Below, piece by piece: positions 20,491 through 29,406 of a stretch of DNA of 64,000 bases (position 1 is the stretch's first letter; each line of letters opens with the position of its first letter). Below the pieces are notes generated by a model, which was given only the letters and a program-made list of their open reading frames with translations, did no database searches and was not told the origin of the DNA. Source of the DNA: Alitta virens (Eukaryota > Annelida > Polychaeta > Phyllodocida > Nereididae); contig OW028580.1 of the NCBI GenBank assembly GCA_932294295.1, positions 36,463,336-36,527,335 of the forward strand, in the 5' to 3' direction. Made by a program: the position numbers and the translations under genes.

Positions 20491-23400
20491 CTCGGTCGCT
20501 ACCAGAGGTGGAGTATCCACGCTTGATTAACTCGAAGTCTTTGTGTGAATCCTTGTTGGCGCGGTGAAGTCCCTCCTCAGTATCACTGGGGCCACTTCGA
20601 TCCTTGCGCTTCCTCTGATGGTGATCAACGTGCACAGTCTTCCGATGTCCGCCTCCTAATTCTCCCCGAGGGCCGTGTCTCTTGCGTGGAGAACTGTCCA
20701 ATCGCTCAGTCTTTCTGTACTCTGTCGTGGGATGCTTGTTGCCCTTCCTCTTTCTGTTCCTTTGTCTTGGAGGAGAGTCGCTGTCACTGTCATCCGCGTA
20801 GTACTGGCTGTGCTTGGCGTGTCTGGACAAGTAGGGACGATGCCGCTTACTGTTGTGTCCAGGCCGGGCCGGTCTATTGTAGTCCTCACCACTGACGTCG
20901 GAGTGGTCAGGACCTCGCTTCCTATTGGCCGAGGGCCGCAGAGGCCGCTCATCTGATCCGCTCCACTCACTATCAGGCAGGGGATGAGCCGCCGCCTGAT
21001 CCCTCGTGAGGGCGGAGTCTGGACCTGAACTCTGCCCTTGGTCAGCTGCTTTAGGCTCCTCCCCCCGCCGTGGTTGCTCAGGCGTATCCCTCTCCTCAGG
21101 AAGGAGGGGGGGCAGTTGCCAAGGCCTTTGAGCATTTGGCCGACCTGCTGCTCTCCTACGTGGCCTGGGGCGTATTGAATCCCATACCACCTCTGAATCC
21201 ACCACTTTGACCTTCTCTCTATTTAGTATTTTCTGTTTTCCAGTAAGCTGATGGGTGATCCAAACCACCTTGCCACGAGTCTGCGTGACCAACCATTCTG
21301 GATCCCACCGGCTGGTCAAGGTCACTGGTTCTTCGGCTTTGATCACTACTGCATCTCCTACTCGCACATCGCCTGCATTAGCCCTCTTCGCCAGTCTGTC
21401 TCGGTTGTACTTCCTAGACTCCTCAGTGAGATGACGAGCAGTTCTTATTGCCTCATACAGTTCATGCAAACGTCCATACACCATGTCCCCCGAAGATAAG
21501 GCCCTATGCAGAGGCAGGCGTGGTCTCCGCCCATAATGGAGAAAGTAGGGTGAATGTTGTGTCACATCTGACACTGCGCTATTGTAGCATAGCATCGCTG
21601 GGCCCAATTGCTCTTGCCACAATGCTGCATTATTGTTCACCAACTTCCCCACTATTTCCTTCAGCGTGCGGTTGAATCTCTCGATTCTTCCATTCGCTTG
21701 TGGGTGGTAGGGGGTGGTCCTCTTATGCCTCACTCCCACAGCAGCCAGATATTCTGTAAAAGCTGCAGCGTTGAATTCACCTCCTTGGTCAGTCAGTACA
21801 GTATCAACATAGCCATGCCTGGGGAAATACTCCTGGTGCATCTTAGCCCACACACACTCACTGGTCTTCCTAGGAATGGGATAACATTCAGCATAGCCAG
21901 AGGCATGATCAATTATGGTCAATACATAATTGTTGCCCTGATTGGAAGTAACCAGTGGTCCCACTAAGTCCAAGGAGATGAACTGCCCTATACTGTCTGC
22001 TAGGGGCATTTCTCCCATTGGGGTGTGCTCCTTCTTCCTGTTGTGCACCAGACACGTGGGGCACCTCTTCACCCAAGCCTTCACCTCAGCTCTCATCCCT
22101 GGCCACACATAAGTCTCTTGTATTTTCCGCATAGTCTTTACATAGGCCATATGACCCACTTCCTTGTGAGCTTGGCTCATTAAAGTCTCCCTATAAATGT
22201 CTGGTACCACCAGGCGGTGATACTCTGCCGCATACTGGTATGGTCTCTGCAGGGAATATAACAGTCCATCAATTACCTCGAATGGACTGTCAGGGTCATT
22301 GCTCTCCTCCCATTGCTCCATTTTCCTCTGTTCTGCCTGCACCTGTTCAGGGTTCAATCCATCCCCTAGTATGGGCAGGGCTTCGTCTGCAGGCAGGCCA
22401 GGAGGCAACTCATCCCCCAGTCGCCATTCATCCACATCAAATGTGTCCATTCTTTCAGGTTTTATCCTGGACAGCATATCCGCCCTCACATTCAATTTCC
22501 CTTTCCTATATTGCACCTTGCAGCCAAACTGAGCCAACAGCACTGCCCATCGCTGTATTTTGGTATTCTGCATCTCCTTGGTGAATAGGGAAGTGAGGGG
22601 CTTATGATCCGTGAAGGCTTCGAACTCGGCTCCCCAAAGATATGGTCTGAACACCTTTAAGCCAGTGATCAGTGCATAAGCCTCCCTTTCAATGGCTGCC
22701 CAACGGCGTTGAGTGGGGGAAAGCAACCTGGACAGGTAACTTATCGGTCTCTCCACCCCAGTCTCTGGATCCCTCTGGCACAATATGGCCCCCAGGGCTA
22801 TGTCGCTAGCATCGGTGTATAACAAATATGGGTCCTTTGTCCTAGGGTGCGCCATGACATGTTCACTGACCAATAGTTCTTTAAGTTTCTCAAAGCTGGC
22901 TTGTTCTGCTTTTCCCCAATAGAAGCGGGCGTGCTTCCGGGTCAGAGCCACCAGAGGCTCTGACACATCAGCGTAGTTTGGCATGCAGGTCCGGTAATAG
23001 CCTGTCATTCCCAAAAATGACCTGACATCTTTGACCGTCTGCGGGGAACTCATACGGTTGATGGCCGACACCTTGTCTGGATCTGCTCTCAGTCCATTGC
23101 CACTCACCACATATCCCAACAACTTCACCTCCTGTTGTCCAAAAGTGCATTTCTTTGGATTTAGCGTCAGGTTGTACTGCACGAAGCGGTCTATCACCAG
23201 CTGCAAATCCTTGGCATGGGTTACCACGTCTTGGCTGTAAACCACAATGTCATCGACATAAATCATGCAACAGCGTCCTATTAATCCCCTGAGCACCTGG
23301 TCCATGGCCCTTTGGAAAGCGCCTGTCGCGTTCGAAAGGCCCATAGGCATCGTGGTGAACTCGAACAGCCCTCTGAAGCAGGTAAATGCCGTCTTCTCCA

Positions 23401-24385
23401 TACTGGACTCTTCCAAAGGTAACTGATAGAATCCCGACTTCAGATCCAGCGTGCTGTAAATGGTGGAACCATGCAACTGATCGAACACGTCCTGGATCAG
23501 TGGTACAGGATAGCAATCTTTCTTGGTTACCGTGTTCAGTCGAGTAAAGTCAATGCAGAACCTTGGTCCCTCTGAGGAATCCTTCTTCTCCACCAACACC
23601 ACCGGGGAGGCCCAAGGCGACATGGAGGGCACCACGACGCCCTGTTCCAATAACTCGTCTAATTTCAGACTGAGAGCCTCCCTCTTCATAAATGGCACTC
23701 GATAGGCCCTCTGTTTTATTGGTGGGCCAGTGGTTTCAATCTTCACCTCAATCCCTTTGTGTCGGCCCAGCTTCTGCCCTGAGGCACTGAAGGCAGCTGG
23801 ATTGCGTCGCATGCATTCAGCAATCGCCTCAGTCGCCTTCCCCTGCTCAGTCCTCCATCCTTCTCCCCCTCTTATCTCCATCATCTCCTCCCCTCCTTCA
23901 TTGTCTGGGGCCGGCACCAGAGGTAGAGCCAAGTCTCGCCATCGTAATACCCCCTTGGCATAGTCCACGTGAGCTTTCTCTCTTCGCATGATATCTCGCC
24001 CCAATATGGCCTGATGAGATATATTGTCTACAATAATTATTTCAATTGCCCCCAGAGTGTCCTCCATCATCTGGGTTACCCCACACACCATTAACTCATG
24101 TCCTGTTACTCCCAGCAGCCCCCTTGCTGCCCTCACTATCGGAAGCCTCTTCATGCTCCGACATATCTCCTGAAATTCCTTGCGCCGCAGCACCGTGCGT
24201 GCTGCTCCGGTGTCTACCAAGGCCCATACGTGGTGACCGTGGAGTTGTAACCCCACGAAGGCCCGGCAATCCGCTGCGGCGCTTAGCGGCCCCCCGGGTG
24301 GGTTGCTGCCATATTCCTTTGATTTCTTGGTCGGTTTGCCTGGCACTCCCTGCGGATGTGTCCAGGCCTTCCACATGAGGCACAT
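20429..24385 (-). CDS. pol: Pol polyprotein: protease, reverse transcriptase, RNase H, integrase
   Basis: The frame is open for 1318 codons in the -1 frame relative to gag, and is probably expressed by frameshifting at 24289-24295 rather than from its first ATG. Domains by residue: aspartic protease (LVDTGA, 56-61; ILGRDIM near 127), reverse transcriptase (FCIDFTRLN at 277; catalytic YVDD at 376-379), RNase H (YTDASD at 523-528), integrase zinc finger (His740, His745, Cys775, Cys778) and integrase core Asp806, Asp866 and Glu902 (ERFNRTL). A GPY/F-like region follows near 1020-1060. The last 240 residues are an Arg/Ser/Asp-rich tail overlapping env, which is long for this family. All catalytic residues are present, and no lesion was found in almost 4 kb. 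Confidence 0.96.
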   Translation of the reverse strand: MCLMWKAWTHPQGVPGKPTKKSKEYGSNPPGGPLSAAADCRAFVGLQLHGHHVWALVDTGAARTVLRRKEFQEICRSMKRLPIVRAARGLLGVTGHELMVCGVTQMMEDTLGAIEIIIVDNISHQAILGRDIMRREKAHVDYAKGVLRWRDLALPLVPAPDNEGGEEMMEIRGGEGWRTEQGKATEAIAECMRRNPAAFSASGQKLGRHKGIEVKIETTGPPIKQRAYRVPFMKREALSLKLDELLEQGVVVPSMSPWASPVVLVEKKDSSEGPRFCIDFTRLNTVTKKDCYPVPLIQDVFDQLHGSTIYSTLDLKSGFYQLPLEESSMEKTAFTCFRGLFEFTTMPMGLSNATGAFQRAMDQVLRGLIGRCCMIYVDDIVVYSQDVVTHAKDLQLVIDRFVQYNLTLNPKKCTFGQQEVKLLGYVVSGNGLRADPDKVSAINRMSSPQTVKDVRSFLGMTGYYRTCMPNYADVSEPLVALTRKHARFYWGKAEQASFEKLKELLVSEHVMAHPRTKDPYLLYTDASDIALGAILCQRDPETGVERPISYLSRLLSPTQRRWAAIEREAYALITGLKVFRPYLWGAEFEAFTDHKPLTSLFTKEMQNTKIQRWAVLLAQFGCKVQYRKGKLNVRADMLSRIKPERMDTFDVDEWRLGDELPPGLPADEALPILGDGLNPEQVQAEQRKMEQWEESNDPDSPFEVIDGLLYSLQRPYQYAAEYHRLVVPDIYRETLMSQAHKEVGHMAYVKTMRKIQETYVWPGMRAEVKAWVKRCPTCLVHNRKKEHTPMGEMPLADSIGQFISLDLVGPLVTSNQGNNYVLTIIDHASGYAECYPIPRKTSECVWAKMHQEYFPRHGYVDTVLTDQGGEFNAAAFTEYLAAVGVRHKRTTPYHPQANGRIERFNRTLKEIVGKLVNNNAALWQEQLGPAMLCYNSAVSDVTQHSPYFLHYGRRPRLPLHRALSSGDMVYGRLHELYEAIRTARHLTEESRKYNRDRLAKRANAGDVRVGDAVVIKAEEPVTLTSRWDPEWLVTQTRGKVVWITHQLTGKQKILNREKVKVVDSEVVWDSIRPRPRRRAAGRPNAQRPWQLPPLLPEERDTPEQPRRGEEPKAADQGQSSGPDSALTRDQAAAHPLPDSEWSGSDERPLRPSANRKRGPDHSDVSGEDYNRPARPGHNSKRHRPYLSRHAKHSQYYADDSDSDSPPRQRNRKRKGNKHPTTEYRKTERLDSSPRKRHGPRGELGGGHRKTVHVDHHQRKRKDRSGPSDTEEGLHRANKDSHKDFELIKRGYSTSGSDRDAKHAKGDDLSPAESVSGSL

Positions 24386-25326
24386 ATCGGTCGTCCGTCT
24401 TCTGTGAATCTCAGAGGTGGCCGGGCCAGTGTGTCCACAGGTCTGCTCGATCCGCCGTGCTTGCGGGAGTTTTCAGGTGCATTCTCGGCTCGTCCGGTAG
24501 GCCTTGGCCCCCTTGTTGCGGCTATGAGTCTGGTGAACTCCTTGGACAGTCCATCAACTCTCCTGGTCAGCTCTGTCAGTTCCCCGCTCACCCCCCTGGG
24601 TTTGTTGTCCAAAGCCTTGTTGCCTATGGCCCCTATTTCCATGGGCTCTTCTTGGGAATCCTCTGGGGCACATCCATTGAGAGCTCGATACAGCCGATAC
24701 TCATCGCCTTCGTACTGGGCCACCTGTTCCATGGCGTCCACATAGTCCTTTGGCCTTCCCTCTCTGACCACTCGCTCCACCACCTTTCTGTCCCGCATGC
24801 CCCGCAAATAGGCCCCCAGCATTGTGCGCTGCTGGTCCACATTCCTGCTGTCTTTAGGATATCCCAAGTCAGCCGCCTCCCTAAATCTTCGGCCATAAGC
24901 TGCCGTGGTTTCATAAGCTCCCTGCTGCACTTTTTCTATCTCATCCCTCATTCTGTCTGCCTCATGTTTGGATAGAAATGTTGTGGTCAGATGGGCCTTC
25001 ACTTCATTCCACTCCACTGTCCTGCGATCCTCAGCAGTATCCAAAAACCTCTCCAATTCCACCCTCAGAGCTCCCTCTGCTGTCTGAGCGGCCACAAACA
25101 ATGTCCTTTTTGTATAAGGTATGGTCAGTTCCACATCCCTGAACCATTGCCTAAGTCTCCTGGTGGTTGATCCATCACACCCAGCCACTCGTTTTGCCTG
25201 AGCCTGGGCCTCATGTTTCTCTCCATTTTCTTGTATATGTCTGGTCTGAGTCTCTATCATGGAGGCTGTTGACCCATTGCTTGCTTTCTGTACCCTCAGA
25301 AATTCCTGGAACTGGTCGAGATTCAT
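24283..25326 (-). CDS. gag: Gag polyprotein, 347 aa
   Basis: Structural protein of the particle. It starts at the ATG at 25326 (MNLDQFQEFL) after a leader of about 350 bp. The middle is a helix-rich capsid-like region (about residues 80-210, with a QQRTMLGAYLRGMRDRKV stretch typical of gypsy Gag). A single CCHC zinc knuckle lies near the C terminus: Cys315, Cys318, His323, Cys328 (CASCGRPGHIRREC). It ends in the slippery heptamer and a TAA stop. Protein length and the single knuckle are normal for Ty3/gypsy elements. No breaks. Confidence 0.93.
   Translation of the reverse strand: MNLDQFQEFLRVQKASNGSTASMIETQTRHIQENGEKHEAQAQAKRVAGCDGSTTRRLRQWFRDVELTIPYTKRTLFVAAQTAEGALRVELERFLDTAEDRRTVEWNEVKAHLTTTFLSKHEADRMRDEIEKVQQGAYETTAAYGRRFREAADLGYPKDSRNVDQQRTMLGAYLRGMRDRKVVERVVREGRPKDYVDAMEQVAQYEGDEYRLYRALNGCAPEDSQEEPMEIGAIGNKALDNKPRGVSGELTELTRRVDGLSKEFTRLIAATRGPRPTGRAENAPENSRKHGGSSRPVDTLARPPLRFTEDGRPICASCGRPGHIRRECQANRPRNQRNMAATHPGGR
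24289..24295 (-). promoter_or_regulatory. Putative -1 ribosomal frameshift heptamer G GGG GGC at the gag/pol junction
   Basis: In the gag frame the codons are GGG GGC CGC TAA preceded by a G, giving X XXY YYZ three bases before the gag stop (24283-24285). A -1 slip leads directly into the open pol frame, and the two frames overlap by only 103 bp. Confidence 0.65.
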
Positions 25327-25678
25327 GATGACAGCTTTTCACATGGGCCCTCTTATATTGACAATTTCCTAGCTCATCTGCTCATTGTCTAATATTTCAG
25401 CATCTGCCCATTCTTACTTGTGCCAAACACAATAGCATAAAAACAGCCTGAGGTACTCTAGAGTCATAGAGAGTGGGTATTTCCAAGCTTTGGCTTTCCA
25501 TTTCCAGGTCAATAAAGTTCATTAGTTCTTCCAATTCATTAGTGTTCATACCTTGCAGTCTTGACTGTATTTCAGTTTGTAGCTCCTGAATCTTCAAGTT
25601 GATGTCCATTCTTTTTCCTGATTTGTTCTTCTCCTTTTGTGATTTCCAATTCCAAACAGATCACGTCGGGGTCACCAA
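25327..25678 (-). other. Retroelement leader with tRNA-Trp primer-binding site and a small ORF
   Basis: One base inside the 5' LTR, 25660-25677 reads TGGTGACCCCGACGTGAT on the minus strand. This is complementary to the 3' end of animal tRNA-Trp with its CCA (I recall that tRNA's end as ...ATCACGTCGGGGTCA). A 70-codon open frame at 25609-25397 (MDINLKIQEL..., helical, acidic) lies between the primer site and gag in another frame. It could be an upstream ORF or chance. Confidence 0.75.
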
Positions 25679-26440
25679 TGTAAAATCCTCAGTGTAGCTA
25701 GTGACATATTAAGACTCCTTCCAAATGTCATAGTCCAAAAATCATAGTCCAAATATTCAAGGATAACATAAGCAGTAAAATAGTGTCAAGTGGGTTCCTT
25801 CTGCCAGTTGGTCCAAACCAAAGATGCCAGAATTTCTCCCAGATTTATTTTATAATCATCCAAAACAATACAGGCCCCTCCTCATTTGGAGGGGCGAACA
25901 ATCACACATCAATCACACACATTCATCAATACCCTCCCCAACTCCCCCTTGGCTGACTCTTCCGAGTTCATCAGATCAACTCCCTCATTAACTCTGGCCA
26001 GTTGATCACCAAGCCAGGAGCACACAATGGCCAAATTCACTCAGGCGTGAATCTGCCCCACCCCAGCCCCCTGGACAGGTGGCTACTCATTAACTCTGGG
26101 CCCCCATCTCCCCATCAATTCTCCCCCCCTGGAGAGTCCAGCTTCAGTAGAGCAGAATGGATCATAGATACATTGATCCCTTCACTGCCCTCTGGATCTG
26201 GATCCATACAAATACACCTCCCTGGCCAGCTGGACAGAATCCAGTGATGGATCTCCTGTCCACTGAGATAGTGAACTAATCTCTCCCCCTCATTGTTCTT
26301 GGATCTCATTCTGAACTGGCCATCTGCAGTCCCCCACTGATGACTGAAACCTCATCACACTTTCAGGACATTAATACAGGGCACTTAAATAGTCATCATC
26401 AATACAAAAGAAAGGGAGCAAAAGTCCTGTGACTTTTACA
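25679..26440 (-). repeat. 5' LTR of the retroelement
   Basis: 762 bp, the same as the left LTR. It is followed by the second AGGT duplicate and the rest of the protease gene. An open frame of 81 codons is present in both LTRs and has no protein character. Confidence 0.95.
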
Positions 26441-26821
26441 AGGTGTGAACGCTGCTACATAGTGAATTGCAATGAAAACTCGTACTTACGCGGAGACATC
26501 GGCCACTGGATGGTCCTGACCATTCATGGTGACAGAGATGAGGACGTGAAGTTGAAGAAGAAGAAGAATGAAGAGTCGAGTCTTGTTGAAGTTTTCGATT
26601 CACTGGGAGAGCGGACCTACAATACAGAAATGAATGCTTTTATGTCAAAATTTAAATGTTGTCGTGTGTATTCTAAACATTTATCGACCACTCATTGCGG
26701 GTACTATGCACTGTTATATGCTTACTACAGAAGCAGGAAATGTAGTTCCTCATGCACGATAAATATACTGAGCAAAATATCTGACGTAAAAAGTCACTGT
26801 TTACGCCTATATTCTACATGA

Positions 26822-28187
26822 CATGTGATTCGCAATTATGCAAAAAATAGTGTTGCTACAAATTACGCATTAAAACTGTATTAAAGTCACCCATTGAGGG
26901 GAACACGGATGTGTTGAATGTTACGTATCTATTTTGATTTATTTACCGATGTAGTAAATGTATCTACAACTCACAGGCATGTTACATCTAACAAATTCAG
27001 TTTATAGGTAATCTTACGTGCTATCTCATGTACATTGTGAGTGCTATTATTAGTCTTATTATTATTATGTAACGGTAGATTGGGATAAAAGTGTTATAGA
27101 GGTACATTGGTAGTGTTTTTTTTCGAAATGTATATATCGTAGTTGTACACAAAAAGTGCTAAAAAAGTTAAAGTTAACATCGCTAGATTTCACATGTATA
27201 GGCCTTATTACCCGACAATCGCTGTTGAGGATATATGTGTTATAGATGTACATTGACTGTGTTTTTTCGAAATGTATATACCGTAGTTGTACGAAAAAAC
27301 ATGAAATAAAGTGCTAAAAAATTAAAGTTAACATCGTTAGAGTTACTGATTTCGTATGTAGAGGTATGACTTTAAATTTCATCGATATATAATTACTGCA
27401 AGAGTAGCAAAAAAAAGTGACTTACCTTTTTTCTGTAGAGTGATGTGTTGAAAGTCAAAGTGATGCTTCTTGCCGCTTTCACTGCTGATTTCCTAGGGCT
27501 GAACTGTGTTGTTCGTGTGTTGTGGAATAGTGATGCCTCCTACTGTCATGCCCAATACTTTTTATACTAAATAATTACCCTCGGGGTACAGCACATGGCC
27601 GGTGGTCCAGTCGGCCGATGGTCAAGTCTGCCTCAACACAGCCCACACGACGTCAGATCTAGCAGGTGACTATCTCGAGTCACGCCGCGGGGTTAGAAGT
27701 CTTCCAATCAAAGTATCTCAATATGCCCCAGGTACTTGTTCAAACGTTTGTTAAACGTTTGTTAAACGTTGCTTTAAAAAAAAAAATTTATACCAAAAAA
27801 AAAATTTTTTTTAATATACTATCACCTCACTCAATTTATTGGTATAGAAGATGTATGAAAAAAAAGGTACTAAAGCAGCTATATAATACTGAGGGAATTA
27901 GTTATAAAGCAAAAAAAAAAATTTTATTTGGGGAATCAGAGACATGAATATTGGGCAGTAAATAGAATGAATATAGTTCACAGTTTCGAGTCTAATGAAC
28001 CCCTTTCATTGTCTAGGGGGGTAGCAATGTGCAAGTCTTTTGTTTTCATTACATAATGCCCCAAATACTAGTGGTCACGTGTAGGGGTGGGGGTGCTTTC
28101 TTGAGGGGGTTTAAGACGCCATAGCGCATTTTTGACTGAGAGAGAGCACACGTAGAATAAGAATTGTCACATTTTATTGAGAGAAAC
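26822..28187. other. Polinton non-coding region with a diverged direct repeat
   Basis: No gene seen. A block of about 100 bp (27090-27190) recurs at 27238-27345, sharing TTCGAAATGTATATA and TTAAAGTTAACATCG. GTTTGTTAAAC repeats tandemly near 27740-27768. The function is unknown; the block could be regulatory or a chance duplication. Confidence 0.45.
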
Positions 28188-28634
28188 ATGGAGAGAATTG
28201 AAGTTTTTTTGATACTGAGCATGGCTCTCTGTCATGTGGCAGCATGGACATGCGGTAACCGGGGACAGTGCACCTGCACATCTTCAGGTGCAGTACTTTG
28301 CGAAGACTCTGCCTCAGCCCCATTTTTCACAAAGGAACACCGAAAGGACAAGTCGATGACAATCGTGACGAGTGATGGGGAATTCAACATCGAAAGCATT
28401 AAGGACACGTCAGGATTCACGAGTGTACTGGTGTTGGGGCTTTCCAGCGACCAATGCAGTATGATGACTTCTCTCTTCCCCTGGTCACGCTGTACGACTG
28501 CTGAAGACATGGCAATTGTGTCAGGTGTGACTGTCACGACCTTGACCATTTCGGCTGTTGTTAAGACCAAAGGAAATGCAGAGAGCATACATGAACCCAC
28601 TACTGGTCGAGACACGGCTATGGCACTGGAATGA
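28188..28634 (+). CDS. Secreted/membrane glycoprotein ectodomain of the Polinton
   Basis: The ATG at 28188 starts a clear signal peptide (FLILSMALCHVAAW), followed by a cysteine cluster CGNRGQCTC and, later, SVLVLGLSSDQCSM and FPWSRC. The pattern 'CtC...gaV.C' followed by 'L.L....C' resembles the leucine-rich-repeat N-terminal cap seen in a membrane protein of many Polintons; I hold that at moderate confidence. The stop overlaps the next start as ATGA (28631-28634). The next frame begins directly with a membrane helix, so the two may once have been one type I membrane protein broken by an indel. Confidence 0.55.
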   Translation: MERIEVFLILSMALCHVAAWTCGNRGQCTCTSSGAVLCEDSASAPFFTKEHRKDKSMTIVTSDGEFNIESIKDTSGFTSVLVLGLSSDQCSMMTSLFPWSRCTTAEDMAIVSGVTVTTLTISAVVKTKGNAESIHEPTTGRDTAMALE

Positions 28635-28897
28635 TAGTTTGGACTGTCCTGAGTACCATTATAGGAGGAATACTCACATGTTGCATCCTGGTAAGCCTAG
28701 TGAACTTGAATGCGCGTATCAATAGTCATGCGAGGGCTAACGATCCAGCTTTGTGTGCAATTGACTGTTGTTTGAAATGTATGGCTCTGATACTGCTACC
28801 TCTACACCTCATTGCCAAGTGTTGTAACTGCACCTGGGGCAATATGCACACAATGGAGAGTGGTACTCCCCCTACAACGACGCCCTTCACTGTTTAG
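28631..28897 (+). CDS. Small membrane protein (88 aa), probably the continuation of the gene before
   Basis: Begins in an ATGA overlap. Residues about 2-26 are a strong membrane helix (VWTVLSTIIGGILTCCILVSL); a second hydrophobic, Cys-rich segment (CLKCMALILLPLHLIAKCC) follows. Inside the frame, CTG|GTAAGC at 28687-28692 is a good splice donor in phase 0. A strong acceptor (TTTTTTTTCAG, ending 29142) opens a phase-0 exon at 29143, so a spliced form would replace the second half by the 29143-29406 tail. No known function. Confidence 0.45.
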   Translation: MIVWTVLSTIIGGILTCCILVSLVNLNARINSHARANDPALCAIDCCLKCMALILLPLHLIAKCCNCTWGNMHTMESGTPPTTTPFTV

Positions 28898-29142
28898 GTG
28901 GGTTTATTTATAAAGAATCTCGAGTGGTATGTAAATTTAAAGTGCTACCGAGTTGAACACCCTCACTCTTTAGTGTTAACTGTTAAGCAGTGGGGGATGA
29001 TCCATTAAATATGTATTGTGCATGATTGCATGCTAATATCAATTAAATATGTATTGCTCACCGCTGAGCACTAATTTTAATGGCTGTAGAGATAGCTGTG
29101 TTTCATCTCGCGGAATGCTTATAGGCTGTGCTTTTTTTTCAG

Positions 29143-29406
29143 AGAAGAGATTTGGCATATGGCTATGCAGGCGTCCTTTTTGGTGTGCTGCGTTTTTTTG
29201 TGGCCCCATGGGTGGCTTATAACAGACAACAGGGAATAGATAGGCCCTACATGGATCCGGAGCTCCATGTTGATCAAGAGGGTGCAGTAATACTACCTCA
29301 CGTGCACCACCCCCCTGCAGAGGGACACAGGGCGCCCCCTCGAGTTCAACGTGCTAGGGAGCACAACTGGATAGATCTGGGGAACATAATCGGCCGTAGG
29401 CTATGA
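29143..29406 (+). CDS. Possible 3' exon of the membrane protein gene
   Basis: Open after a textbook acceptor (polypyrimidine tract plus CAG, 29131-29142). It reads RRDLAYGYAGVLFGVLRFFV, then a His/Pro-rich tail ending WIDLGNIIGRRL. It has one hydrophobic stretch. It joins in phase 0 to the donor after 28689. If not spliced, the frame is open from 29128 without an ATG. I do not recognise the protein. Confidence 0.4.
   Translation, partial: RRDLAYGYAGVLFGVLRFFVAPWVAYNRQQGIDRPYMDPELHVDQEGAVILPHVHHPPAEGHRAPPRVQRAREHNWIDLGNIIGRRL

Larger units (their letters stand above)
17143..26440 (-). mobile_element. Ty3/gypsy-type LTR retroelement with env (endogenous retrovirus-like)
   Basis: A complete element of about 9.3 kb, read on the minus strand. 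The LTRs (17143-17904 and 25679-26440) are both 762 bp, begin TGTAAAA and end TTTTACA, and match in every stretch I compared, including one 246-bp open frame. The target duplication AGGT is at 17139-17142 and 26441-26444. The order is 5' LTR, primer-binding site (25660-25677), gag, pol (protease, RT, RNase H, integrase), env, 3' LTR. Pol order and motifs are Ty3/gypsy. Env has a furin-type site followed by a glycine-led fusion-like segment, as in insect errantiviruses and baculovirus F proteins. No frame is broken, so the insertion is recent and may still be competent. Confidence 0.95.
17034..26821 (+). pseudogene. Adenain-like cysteine protease, split by a retroelement
   Basis: Maturation protease of the adenovirus/Polinton type (C5-like), which would cut capsid precursors. 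The first 36 codons lie at 17034-17142, starting in an ATGA overlap with the major capsid gene. The rest (26441-26821) follows the retroelement. The reading phase is the same on both sides once the element and one copy of the AGGT duplication are discounted, so the gene was intact at insertion; its length was about 161 aa. Catalytic residues are visible in the right part: His in GHWMVL, Asp in FDSLGE and Cys in THCGYYALLYAY. The retroelement lies antisense to the gene, so no protease can now be made from a simple transcript. Confidence 0.88.
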
